Under the pieces are notes generated by a model. It saw only the letters and a program-made list of their open reading frames with translations. It made no database searches and was not told where the DNA came from. Shown piece by piece: positions 45,557 through 57,500 of a stretch of 64,000 nt of DNA. The position numbers and the translations under genes are program-made. The DNA is taken from contig CM055828.1 in the NCBI GenBank assembly GCA_029582265.1, positions 35,499,072 through 35,563,071 of the forward strand, read 5' to 3'. Origin of the DNA: Zoroaster sp. YZ-2022. Lineage: Eukaryota; Echinodermata; Asteroidea; Forcipulatida; Zoroasteridae. Each line of letters begins with the position of its first letter. Within the stretch, counting starts at the first letter, position 1.

Positions 45557-48301
45557 CTAGAATAGCTTGATCCTCGTTCTCTTCTCTCGTTTGGCAAATT
45601 CCCCGACTACTTCTCCTGGGTTTTCCAGAAGTTTGTTACTCCTTTGCCCGCATACATAAATAACTCCGAGATCAGATAGACGCTGATTCCCCATTGTACT
45701 TCTGAGATAGTTTTTTATATATTTCATTGCGGAGAAGCTTCTCTCACAAACTGCAGAAGATACCGGTAATGTCAAAGCTAATCTTGTTGCTTTCTGGAGG
45801 TTTGGTAGATTTGAAAAAGGAATGACTTTTTCCACTACAGTAAAGTCTCTATTGAAGACATTGAGCCCACTTGCAGAAATGCCAGCATTTCTAATAGGCT
45901 CCTGGTCTGCGAGAATTTGACTGGCAATTGTCAGTTCAGCCTTTAATAAAGTTAAGTCGATATTCACCGTACTAGAATAAAACTCTACGAAGGGCTTCAC
46001 ATCATCAAAATTGAGGAAATTTGAGTTTGACGATGTTGACCTTAGAAGTGCATCTACCCCCTTTATAATCGTTAAATTAGTTGTTGAAAAACGCCTGGTC
46101 ATTTCCGATTTGAATGCATCAAGTAATGGTAAAAATACGTTAATGCGCATGTCGGTTTGCAAATCTGTGGCGGGTGAAGGTTGTCCGGCTGAAGACATAT
46201 AAAAAGCGCGTTGTTTCCTCCTTTTTGTTTGCGGCAGTAGGGATATGTGGTTCTCTCAACACATGTGCTCAATGTTCTTCCACATGTCAGGCCACCCAGA
46301 AAAGATTCCCGTTTTACATCAACATTACCGAGTTGATCATTGCAACACAGTTTCCCAAGTTTGCGTCGCTTGCTTGTAAGATCTCGCTTAAGGCCTGTGA
46401 GTGTGAAAGTAGTGTCAATAGGACTTCCAAGTGTGTGATGAATGAAGCATTCAAAACCTGATTCAGTAATCCTCTAGCTTCGATGACCAGTTTAGGATCT
46501 CGTTTTGGTCCTTGTGGTTGTGGATCTGTAAAATATTCTAACACTTCTACAATATAACTATACCGTGATTTTAGTGTGTCCAGCGAGTGATAACGACATG
46601 CCCACCGTGTATCGCTCAATCGAACAAGCTCCTTAACTCGAACTTTGTCCCGTTGCTGGAATTCTACAAAAGCCTTATGCTACAGTCACACTGTCACGAT
46701 CTGGCGTTACGATTGTTCACGCATGACCACGATTAAAAAAATAAATTTCATCCGTTGCCATACGTGTACATCCGTGGAACTTTCACTTCTACACGATTAC
46801 ACAAAGACTCCACTAAGGTTCCACAACGTATGACCCCGATTATACAACGATTGCTGTAAGAGTATACAAAGTATTTACTAGGTATGCGTAACGATTACCC
46901 ACGGATAATCACGTATACACAGCGATTGACCACGATCTTACCAATGATTCACAACGTATGACCACGATTATACACGGATGTACAGCGATTGGTTAACGAT
47001 TGCCCAACGATTGCTACAAATGAATGAAATATAAAATTCTGACCCTATTTATACTTTTTCAAAACCTTGCTTGTATCCTTGCTTGCACTCCGTTGAGGTG
47101 ACCCGACATGACACTCGCACCATCATAACACTGGCCCACAATGTCTACATTTCTCAATCCAAGTTTACTAATCTCTCGCATGATCTGCTCAGAGAGTGAC
47201 TTGGCATCTAAATTATTAGCTTCCTGAAAATCCAAAAATTCCTCATGCAGGACATATCCCACTTCTTTGAACTCAACGTACCGCAAACAGATGCTAATTT
47301 GTTCTTTCTTTGAAGAATCCTTACTTTCGTCAACAATAATTGTTGCCAATCCAGCAGTGTTTACTTCTTCTGCAATTTGAGCTCGAATCAGTTCCGCTGT
47401 AGTATTTATTATTTCATTTTGTATCTCGGGGCTTTGGTATGTGGCATTAAGAGGCATTTTTTCAAGTTTTGCACAAAAATTCAGATCTATTCTGGCAATG
47501 AGAGAACATAGTTCTAAAAAATTTCCCCGGTTAGGCGATTCTTTAGATTTGTCATCGCCGCGCAAAGCTATTCCTTGTCTCGAGAGGAAAATGACGAGTT
47601 TACTTATTAACTCCATGTATTCGCAGTTCTCTTTCACCTTGAGTGAATGCTGAGTGGAGATTTTCGAAGCAATACTTCCTTCAGTAAGGCTTTGTATATA
47701 GTGTTGCCATCGAGAATAAGAATTTTTATGACTTTCGCTCTCATCGTGTTTTTTGAATTTTTCGATACCCGTCGTCGACGGAAAAATACGACATGAGTAG
47801 CAAAACGCAGCATCTTTCGTTACAGAATATTCTAGCCACGGAAACTGAATGTACCAGTCTTTATTGAAAGATCGGTTTTTCCCACCTATTTTAGTTTGCG
47901 GGTACGATCCCAATGCTGGTTGCTTCGGTCCAACTTCCTTTGACCCTAAATCAGAAACACCAGTTGCAGATTTACGAGCTCCCGGTTTAACATGCTCACC
48001 TATATTGGTCACATCACTGGGGCCCGGCTCTTCTGCAGCGGCTGCTAATGCTTCCGCAAGTTCCAGTGTGTGTATAGTTATGGCTGACCCTGTTCTTTCC
48101 TCTTCTTTCTCGCTGCTTCCTGCGCTTTTTAGCCTGTGTAGTGAATCCGAATTTGAAAAGTGACATTTTGAAACGCTTCAGCCTGTCTGGCCCTGTCACA
48201 AACTTTGATAAAACCCGTAAGTTGTCTGTTAGTAATGACCGGTATCGCATTAATGTGAACACTGACTTGATTATCGATTCATGTGATGATACCGCATACA
48301 A
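45557..48301 (-). pseudogene. hAT transposase (ZMYM1-like: TTF zinc finger, DUF4371, hAT dimerisation)
   Basis: The N-terminus at 48,301-48,100 has MSLFKFGFTTQAKKR. A frameshift near 48,110 joins it to 48,012-47,059, which has the TTF-type finger (WYIQFPWLEYS, AAFCYSCRIFPS), then FLELCSLIARIDL, IIVDESKDSSKKEQIS with a catalytic Asp, and IVGQCYDGASVMSG. An insertion follows, then DTRWACRYHSLD at 46,619, and the C-terminal dimerisation region LPVSSAVCERSFSAMKYIK ending at 45,557. All main domains are present but frame breaks and the insertion kill it. Confidence 0.85.
46676..47045. repeat. cgatt-rich insertion within hAT transposase
   Basis: About 370 bp with many copies of words like cacgatt, acgattgcccaacgattg and gtatgaccacgattatac, in place of coding sequence between the two transposase parts. 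The start reads tgctacagtcacact; the right end near attgctacaaatg may be its inverted partner. Superfamily not assigned. Confidence 0.55.
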
Positions 48302-49239
48302 CTAACTTGACACTAACACACTGTGTACGTAGCATAAAGTTCAGTACAGTGTATACATCACACACAAACGATCCATTCATCTGCTTGCCGTGCGGTCAAC
48401 TATACGGCACGCGGTCGACTTGATTGACTGGAAAACTTTAATGTGTCACCAGATTCAACACATGCGCAATGCAAAATTTTAAGTGAAAATCTCCTAAATT
48501 TACCAGTTGAGGAATAGCCTACGAGGCAAACATGTGATATTGTATAAAACTGAACATGCTCGCTGCTTGAATCAATTTGGTATTAATTAGTAGATGGCTA
48601 TAGTATAGTTGTGATAATTAGGTTATTAAATTTAAACCAAACTCTGACATTTTTGGGAGGGGGGCACGTGCCCCCCGTGCCCCCTCGTAGCTACGTGCCT
48701 GACACATCGTAACATATAACGTGTCTTATGAATGATTTCACCAAACTTAAGACGAGTCGTAAAGTCAAACTTGCGACGTGTTACTCTTCATAAGTTAAGC
48801 TGACCATTGGAGTCATCATAAGTTACGAAGGAAAGCAACATCTTTTTGCAGCAAACAAAGGTGATGAATTTGTCGTAAACCATATGATTAATAAACTACC
48901 ATCATACTATTATTTACATTATCTTGGTAATACCTTGGCAATTTGAGTATAATTGGTGATTGTATTTACCGTTTGACGGTAATTTTCTGTCACGTCGGTG
49001 AAGATCATCCGCCATTTTATTTGTCAAATGCGCCGATGACTCTTTATTGAAATCCGACGACTCTTTATTGAACAGTCATTGAAATGGGGAGTTTTAGACG
49101 CGTCGCGCTTGTGACGTGTTTCATGAAAATGGTTTGCAGAACACGTCGCAGCTGCGACGAGTCGTGGGGCTGCAATGCGTCGTAAACCATGTGACGCGTC
49201 GCAAAGTAAGACGAGTTTCGTAAAATCGGTCCCAGACAG

Positions 49240-51600
49240 TTTAGACATGCTGACTGGTTCAGGCTGGATATTTTGCACCAGCTCATCGGGTTGTCTCTCC
49301 GGACAAGCAGTTTGAGCCAGTCAGAGTGAAAAAGTTGCTCGTGCAAGCACTTAGTATCCTAACAGGCTTTGACGCTCTTTTGTTCTTAAATACAATGGTT
49401 GAAACCGTTTCTAAAAGTGGTTTTCTATAAGCACTTTTTTGGTCCGTTACGTAGCTGTTAAAAATTACAAATCGAAACACACTAAAACATGAGAACAATT
49501 ATACACGTTAAAATTGACACGCAAGGGTCTTGTGTTTTTCTGAGTTTTGATTATTTTAACAAAATTTTAAAATTAATAATTTTACAAAAAAGGTCGGTGC
49601 TTGTTCTTTACCGCAGAGTAAAGATCTCGATGTCGTTGCCATGGGCAATAAAGAACCAGACTGAAGATCAGTAACTGAGTAGCGAACAAACTGAGTTACG
49701 CAGCAACAATGGAAACACTGTCATATAATATAAAAATGGGACGCATAAAATATGTATGATAAATGCGCATGACAAGGGGTACAACGTAGCAGCCAATGTT
49801 TGAACCATCATCATGGCGCCGGTGGTGAAATTTCTCTTGTCCCCAGTAGAGTACAGCCCTACTTCGGCATGGACCTATATTAGTAGCCCAAATAAAGCAC
49901 ACTGAATGCCTACATGACAGTATTTTATTTAACAATGGATCCGACTGGGTCCGTGAACAAATTTGAACTAAGTAAAATGTACTTAATTCAATCAACTTGG
50001 ATAAGATTGGACTGCAAACTTAAATGAATGGTGTTGAATAAATTCAACACTGAAATTAAGTAAAATTTATTATTCTCAATTAAATATTACACACTGAAAC
50101 ATGAATTGAGTAGCATGCATTTATTTATATATTCAAGTTAAACGAATAAATTCAAACGAAGTAAAATCTACCTAAATCAATCAAGTTTAATCCGATTGAC
50201 GCTAATTTTAAGTTAATTTCATTCCTGGAAATAAAGTATTACTATTTCAAAAATCACGTTAATCCAACTTGCAAAGTTTCAGTGAAATTAACTGTTTAAA
50301 ATAGCTATTCAAAATGTATCGCGATTCAGTAAAACCAACTTGACAAACTAGAATCTAGCATTTGAAGAATTTATGTTTAACTTTGTAATCCTGACAACTT
50401 ATATTCAATGCAATTTGAAATTACTCAATAAAATCCAGGCAATATACTCGTTCTCATCCTTATAGACTTGTATAAGAGGTATAAATTAATATTCCTATTA
50501 AAGCTGTAAAGATCATAAGCTGAGGTAAGCAAACAAACAGGTAGTGTGTTCCAAAGTAACACAGCTCGTGGGAAAAAAATTGTTGCATATAATTTTTCCT
50601 AACTTTTGGAGGAGTTTATGGCGGTCGAAAAGTAGACTTTTTTTTCTTAATTTAAAAGGCAAAATCAGATCGTTTTGGAAAATGCATTTTTCTACTTTAG
50701 TGCTTTTCGCCTGTCCAGAAAACACAACGAATGTTTGGATAAAGTAAATTGGTTTAATTTTCTGCTTTTCTGCTACCCGAAATCCAGAAAAGCATATCGA
50801 ACATTTTGGGAAAATCCAATTTTTTGTACTAGCCGCAAAGCAGATTGAACATTTTCTCTCACAGTGCTAAAAGTGGATAATTTATCTGCTTTCGGCAGGC
50901 GAGGGCTAATATCGCGAAGCTAAACCACCAGGGGTTAGGGGCCTACCAAAGGCCCCAAACATTATAAATGCTCTGTGATGCAAACTGGGGTATTTTTTTC
51001 ATAATCCCCACCGCAACGAATATCTGCTTTCACATACTTGGATTATATACACTGATATTTATTGACTGGCAATAGGGGGCGCTATAAATTTAATCTCAAA
51101 ACTAGCTCAGCTCTTGTCTGGACAGACATCATTGAATGCACTTGCTCAGCGCTGTATAGAGGTAGATGCCACACCACTGTAACATTCATAAGCTGTTGGC
51201 ACAACCCTCACAATTAGGCCTCACCAACCTCCTCTCCTTCTAAATCAATTATACCTTTTCCTATATTTTTGTCTACTTGAAAAAAGGGAGATTTCTATCG
51301 GCCTTTTTGTAAGTTTTGTTTACAGAGGAAATCTCTTCACATGAATGTAAATGGATCAAATGGTGCCAATTGGGATATTCTTGACTGGCGACAATCGCTG
51401 CTTAGCATAAACAGCGCCCTCTTTAGTATTCTTTTAAGTATAGAATAAATAGAATATATTCTTTTAAAATTACGTAAATTTCAATAACTTTGAATTAAAA
51501 TTATGTTTAATATAAATAAAGGGTTGTTTCTGAAAAATGTACAGAAATGTATATTTATTATTTTGTATCTGCTACTACTTAATGCTCACATCAATAACAT
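49240..51600. other. Intergenic region 3' of gene B
   Basis: No gene is seen. The part nearest 51,600 is probably the 3' untranslated region of gene B, with AATAAA on the minus strand at 51,616-51,621 and at about 51,554. Words like taagtaaaatttattattct and attgagtagc recur loosely around 50.0-50.4 kb. Confidence 0.45.
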
Positions 51601-51626
51601 TATTAATAACATTGTATTTATTTTCA

Positions 51627-52833
51627 TCACTGTTTTGGCCCTCCCATCATTTCCTTGTTTCGTGGATGTCTGTTTTCTGAAATACTCTTGCTCAAAGTGT
51701 CTAATGATTTCATATTCGCTGAAAATGATTTGGATCTCATGCTCTTTGATCGCTGTTCTGACATTGACGTAAAAAGGGTGTACAGATATGGGTTCAGGGA
51801 CGAGTTTATGGGTAGGATGAAGACAACAATCCAAGCGTAGATGTCGGGACCGATTACTACCGCTCCAGTCTGAGAGAGAATCCCCATGATTATGACAGGC
51901 ATCCAGCATGCGAAATCAGTGCCGACTATGAACGCCATTTTAACTGCCATCTTGATTTCCCGATCACGGTGGGCAGCGGTGCGGACCTTATTCGTTGTGC
52001 GCCTGACTTTGACAAAAATTCCCACGTAGCACACGAACACCACCAGGAAACAGGAGAGGTTGACGCCAAGAAAGAGGATAATTGAGAAAATCCAGGCTGG
52101 CTTCTGACCTGTACCGACTGGGATCGATACAGTCTGGCTTCCAAGTGGATTATCAATAGCGCCCTCTTTGAACTCGAAAGCTGTTGGTTTGGTGATGAGT
52201 GGTAGTCCAATGCACACATCGGATAAACCGTAGATATCCGAATCAGACCCGCTACCAAAGACCGTTGGTCCAATACTCAAACCAAGTGATATTGACCAAA
52301 TCACAAGGAGGACTACTGTGGTGGATTTCCTGCGTAGTTGCCATGAGTTGAAGGGGTACGCAATACTCCAGAAACAATCGACACTTATAAGTGTGACGAT
52401 AAACACAGACGCCTCGCTGGACATGACCGACAGCACGCCAGCTATTTTGCATATCACGCTTGACCGCCATTGCTTGGCCATTTGTGAATACGTCGCACCA
52501 AAATGCAGATCTGCTACCGCGATAATGAGCATATAAACCCCCATCATAAAGTCAGACACGGCTAGATTTAGAACCATAATTGAGTGACTTATTTTCTTGT
52601 TATGATTTCGATTTCGGGTCCCATCGCCCTCCTTTGCTCTTTGAACGATGACTACTGCATTGCCGATGAGGGCGCTTAGTCCAAGAACCCACATGGATAC
52701 ACGGAGGAGTGTTTTCTGCATAAGACTGCCACAGAGGTTCAGTGGAGGTTGTAACTCAGTCGTCTCACATTGTGATATCATGAAGTTAGGTAAAGAAACA
52801 AACTCACAACAGAGTCTGTAGTCGTCCACGTAC
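51627..52833 (-). CDS. Gene B last exon: seven-transmembrane GPCR domain
   Basis: A 1,207-bp exon with acceptor AAATTTCAG; it enters in phase 2 and completes the last LRR leucine, then YVDDYRLCCEF, the cysteine hinge seen in LRR-type GPCRs. Numbering from 52,829, helices are about 42-64, 83-106 (LNLAVSDFMMGVYMLIIA), 124-150, 170-190, 245-275, 293-320 (AFIVGTDFACWMP) and 328-352 (ILPINSSLNPYLYTL). Cys127 and Cys206 probably form the usual disulfide. The second extracellular loop is long, about 55 residues. The E/DRY-type motif reads DCF at 151-153, so the key arginine is Cys. The tail is Ser-rich and ends MMGGPKQ. No introns. Confidence 0.95.
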
Positions 52834-52904
52834 CTGAAATTTATAAAGCAAACAAACTCATAAATTGATTAGATTTATGCCCAACTCCTTATCTCCATCA
52901 TCAT

Positions 52905-52947
52905 CTTAATCATCACCATCATCATCATCTCCATCACTATCGTTGTT

Positions 52948-52980
<33 letters not shown>

Positions 52981-53004
52981 TTAATCTTAATCTTCATCAC
53001 CAGT
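52905..53004. repeat. (ATC)n microsatellite at LINE 5' junction
   Basis: A degenerate then pure atc repeat directly before the LINE at 53,005. A similar atc-rich stretch follows its 3' end at 59,231-59,350. The LINE probably inserted in, or generated, this repeat. Confidence 0.85.
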
Positions 53005-53007
53005 GAC

Positions 53008-54059
53008 ATGATTTTCCCAGCAAAGCAGCTCCAAGGGAAGTGCCAAGAACAGAACGTCGACCTTTACACCACATTTGTGGATCTCACTAAGGCGTTCGAC
53101 ACTGTCAGCCGTGAGGGATTAAGGAAGATCATGGCCAAGTTTGGCTGCCCAGAGCTGTTCATTGAAATGGTCAAGCAGTTTCACGAAGGCATGCAAGCCC
53201 GTGTCCAAGACAATGGCGACACGTCAGAAGCCTTTCCTATCACAAACGGAGTGAAGCAGGGCTGCGTTCTGGCCCCAACTCTCTTCAGCCTCATGTTCTC
53301 CGCTATGCTTCAGGATGCTTTCCGGAACAGCAAGGTTGGGATTGATCTCCGCTATCGCACAGATAGAAAGCTGTTCAACCTGAGAAGACTCCAGGCAAAA
53401 ACTAAGGTGCACATGGAAACTGTCAGTGACTTTTTGTTTGCCGACAACTGTGCCCTAAACGCCAGCTCTGAGCCCGACATGCAGCACAACATGGATCTTT
53501 TCGCCACTACCTGCACCAACTTTAGTCTTACAATCTCCACCAAAATCACTGAAGTCATGTACCAGCCTGCACCTGGCAAGACATACTAAGCCCACCATCT
53601 CCGTCAACGAACAAAAGCTCAATGCCGTTGACCGGTTCACCTACCTCAGTAGCACCCTGTCTCAAGCAGTTCACATTGACGATGAAGTCAACACCAGGAT
53701 AGCCAGAACTACGGCTGCATTCGGAAGACTCGGCTGTAGGGTATGGGAACGGAGGGGGTAACTCCGCTCTAGGGTATGGGAACGGAGGGGTATCCAGCTG
53801 GCGACCAAGCTCAAGGTCTACACATCAGCCGTCCTGCCTTCCCCCCTCTATGCCTGTGAAACGTGGACAGTATACAGCCGTAACGCCAGAAAGCTGAACC
53901 ATTTCCATATGAGCTGCTTGAGGAAACTGCTGAAAATCAAGTGGCTAGACAGGGTCCCCAACACAGAGGTTCCTGCCCAGTCAAATGGGCCAGCCACGTG
54001 GTGCGTATGCCAGAGGAGCGGCTGCCAAAGAAGATCCTCTACGATGAGCTCCAGCATGG
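53008..54059 (+). pseudogene. LINE reverse transcriptase, palm to thumb
   Basis: It reads YTTFVDLTKAFDTVSREGL (first catalytic Asp), NGVKQGCVLAPTLFSLMFSA and FLFADNCALN, where the usual FADD is FADN, an inactivating change. After a frameshift near 53,589 come FTYLSSTLS, TSAVLPSPLYACETWTVYS and WASHVVRMPEERLPKKIL. A 33-bp duplication (ctagggtatgggaacggagg) lies near 53,735-53,790. Confidence 0.88.
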
Positions 54060-54064
54060 CAAGC

Positions 54065-54298
54065 TGTAATGAACTGTGATTAACCTGGTTTATTCGTACA
54101 CGGCACAACTTCAAGTTACAACATGGAGGACTGCTTTAGTGCATGTGTTACCACGTTCGAGTTCACACAGATAAGAATCTATGTCATGTAGTTACATCCA
54201 AAAGTACAGTGTACTGTGCGTGGGTCAGAGGTTACTTGAGCACAAAAACAACAATAGTAGACTTGCCATAAAAGTCTCTTAATTGCCGGGATATTACA
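54065..54298 (-). repeat. 3' LTR of gypsy element
   Basis: Matches the LTR at 58,640-58,873 along its length with a few substitutions and small indels. It is next to the purine tract on the inner side. Confidence 0.95.
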
Positions 54299-54583
54299 CT
54301 CCTCCTCCCTATAATGAAACCTGTCCAATTAACACATTCTCTGATGCGATGTGAACTATTGGAAAGTTTTAAAATCTTATGCACAACTGATTGTTATAAA
54401 AATCACTTTTTCCAGGCAAACTCGAAAAGGTATTACTTTAAACTTTAACAACTTTAAACAACTAACAAACATGATAAACTTTAAGTACAGGGGTGGACTA
54501 CCCTGACTTGCAACAAACTGTACTGAGGATTATTCTGCCTCAGGTGTGTACAGCTGTACTTAACCTATACTGCAAATGATGAT

Positions 54584-57500
54584 TTAAGTGTTTGTAAATC
54601 CATAGCGATCAGGTGCCTTTCTGATGCGAGCTGGGTATTTGCTGTCAGGTGGTGGTACAGGTTGCAGGTCAGGCTCGGCTTGTGGTTGTGGTTCTGGTTC
54701 GGGCTGGTCGTTGGTTGCTGGAGGGATGATATCAGCTTCGGGGGGTTGTTCTGGAAGTGGGACGGTGGTAGCAGACCCAAAGTCAATGTCGTCATCCAAA
54801 TTGACTGACTCACGATGCGGTTTGTCCGGTACGATCCCTTGTCTGCGAAGATGATCCACGTGGCGATTGATCTCGCAACCATTCTGAGCTAGTCGAATTC
54901 TGTAGGAGACTGGACCAGCATAGCCTGTGATGGTGCCTGGTAGCCATAAGTAACCAGTCTTGGTGAAGTTGCGAACCAGGACTGTGTCACCGATCTCAAA
55001 CACACGTGTCTTGGCGTGCTTGTCGTGATAGTGTTTCTGTTTTTCTTGTTGCTTAATGACACGCTGAGCTACATCAGGGCGAAGCTGATCAAGGTGTGAG
55101 CGTAAGCGTCGACCCATCAGCATTTCTGCCGGAGACAGACCTGTAGAACTGTGCGGAGTGATTCTGTAATGGAACAGGAATCTGGCAACCCTTGTTTCCA
55201 CTGAACCTGTGTCCATTCGCTTCATAGCGTGCTTGAAGGTACGTACAGCACGTTCAGCTAGTCCATTGGAGGCTGGGTGATAAGGCGAAGTGCGTATGTG
55301 TAGGACACCATTCCTGTTCATAAATTCACGAAACTCAGTGCTAGTGAATGGTGTGCCATTGTCAGACACCACCTTGTCTGGCAGGCCATGGGTAGCAAAG
55401 GCTTGCCTGAGTTTCTCGATGGTCGCGTGTGTCGTAGCATTGTTCAGTGGGAATACTTCCATCCACTTTGAATGCGAGTCCACCATGATGAGAAACATCT
55501 TACCCATAAAGGGGCCAGCATAGTCGATATGCAATCTCGACCATGGGCGTTCAGTCCATTTCCAAGGATGCAGTTCACTCTTTGGTGGCATCGGTTGGTT
55601 TTGTTGGCAACTGTGACATCCCTTGACTTCACTTTCAACGTCCGAGTCCATCTTGGGCCACCATGCAAATCCTCGAGCGAGGCTTTTCATCCTTGCGATC
55701 CCTGGATGACCTTCATGTAGACACTGTAGGACGCGTTTACGTCCCTTTGGTGGGACGATGACTCTACTGCCCCACATGAGACAGCCATCTTGTACTGAAA
55801 GTTCAGTACTACGAGAAGTGTACGGTTTCATGTCCTCCTCCACCCTATCGTGCGGTGGCCACCCTTCCTCGACGAACCGAAGTACTTTGGATAGGAGGGT
55901 GTCGCGACGAGTCCAATTGCGAATATGCGTGGCAGAGAGAGGGGACGCGTCAATGTTCTCCATTAGAAGCACGGTCTCAGCTGGAACCGGAACTGTGGTT
56001 GGAGACGTCGGTAGAGGAAGACGGCTTAGTGCATCTGCATTTCCATGCGCAGTCGTTGTCTTGAAGACGAGTGTATACTCATACATTGCCAAAGTCAGTG
56101 CCCATCGCTGAATACGAGCAGAAGCTTGGGGCGGTACTGCGCGTTCCTCGTTGAAGAGACTCAGAAGAGGCTTGTGGTCAGTCACTAGTGTGAAATGACG
56201 ACCGTAGATGTAACTGTGGAATTTCGTTACACCAAAGACACATGCGAGGCCCTCCTTTTCAATTTGGGAGTATTTTTTTTCTGCTGGAGCTAGTGTACGG
56301 GACGCGAAGCCGACTGGTTGTTCAGAACCATCGGGCATTCGATGGGCAATGACTGCCCCAATCCCGTACTGGGATGCGTCACATGACACGATGATGTCTT
56401 TCTTAGGGTCGAAGTGCATCAACAAGTTTGACGATAGCAGGAGATCCTTAGAGGCAGTGAAGGCTTTCTTTTCCTCACTGCCCCATCTCCATCGGGTGTC
56501 CTTGCGTAAGAGTCGATACAAGGCAGCAAGCGTTGTCGAAAGCTGAGGCAAGAATTTACCATAATAGTTAAGCAGCCCAAGGTATGCTCTCAGTTCCGTC
56601 ACATTTGTCGGTGCTGGAGCATTGCGGATGGCATTCACTTTATCCGCAGTCGGGTGCAGACCTTGTGCGTCGATAGTATGGTCCAAGTACACGACAGAAG
56701 GAGCCATGAATGAGCACTTACTCAACTTCAGACGAAGGCCAGCTTGTTCCAAGCGAGCCAGCACAGTTGACAGCGTAGCGAGATGAGACTGGTCATCTGC
56801 ACCTGTGACCAGAATGTCATCCAGATATACAGTCACATGCGGTATGCCTTGCAGGATGTTCTCCATCGTGCGCTGGAAAATCGCGGGTGCAGAAGCAATA
56901 CCAAAAGGCAAGCGGGTGTAGCGAAACAGTCCGCGATGCGTGTTGATTACCACATAGGTACGCGACTCCTCATCCAATATCAGCTGCTGATATGCTTGAG
57001 AGAGGTCAAGCTTGGTGAACTTGGTTCCACCTGTGAGAGACGCGAACAAATCCACAATCTTGGGTATTGGATACTTATCCAACTTAGCAACTTGATTCAC
57101 AGTCAGTTTATAGTCCCCGCAGATTCTCACGGAAGATTTGTCGGGTTTGAGGACTGGAACAATGGGCGCTGCCCACTCGGAGAACTCCACTGGTTCGATG
57201 ATTCCTGCAGCTTGCAGACGGTCGAGTTCCTTATCCACCAATGTTCGCATGGCGTAGGGTACCACGCGTGCTTTGCAGAATTTTGGTCGCACATCCTTGT
57301 CGACGTAGATCTTGGCGGTTGTTCCCTTTAAAGTACCCAACTCATCCTTGAATACTTTGGAGTGAGTTTTGAGTACTTCCTCAACGCTGATTGTTGCATG
57401 CAGAACGTTGATTTGCTGCCAGTCAAGTTTGATTACTTGAAGCCAGTTTCGTCCGAAAAGGCTTGGTCCATTGCCTTTAACGACGAGCAGTGGAAGTTCA

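Larger units (their letters stand above)
45267..48701 (-). mobile_element. hAT transposon, ZMYM-type, with 8-bp target duplication
   Basis: A 3,435-bp transposon flanked by exact acacatcg (45,259-45,266 and 48,702-48,709). The ends are inverted, CAGGCACGTAGCCAGAG on the left and CAGGCACGTAGCTACGAG inward from the right, each beside a C/G tract. One broken transposase gene lies on the minus strand. A 370-bp repeat-rich insertion splits that gene. Confidence 0.92.
45203..49235. mobile_element. Foldback short element, split by a hAT transposon
   Basis: The outer ends are inverted: ggccgatttcacaaaacact at 45,206 and gtttcgtaaaatcggtccca ending near 49,233. Both sides carry gacgcgtcgc and related cgtcgta words. 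Without the hAT transposon at 45,267-48,701 it would be about 0.6 kb. No coding sequence belongs to the outer element. Confidence 0.65.

Noticed and set aside
51503..51909. Open frames opposite the 7TM exon
   Set aside because: Shadows of the receptor coding sequence in other frames, with no recognised domain.
51627..52829. 7TM exon as an intronless GPCR gene with its own start
   Set aside because: The first in-frame codon there is GTG rather than ATG, a strong acceptor lies just upstream, and the phase matches the LRR exons exactly.
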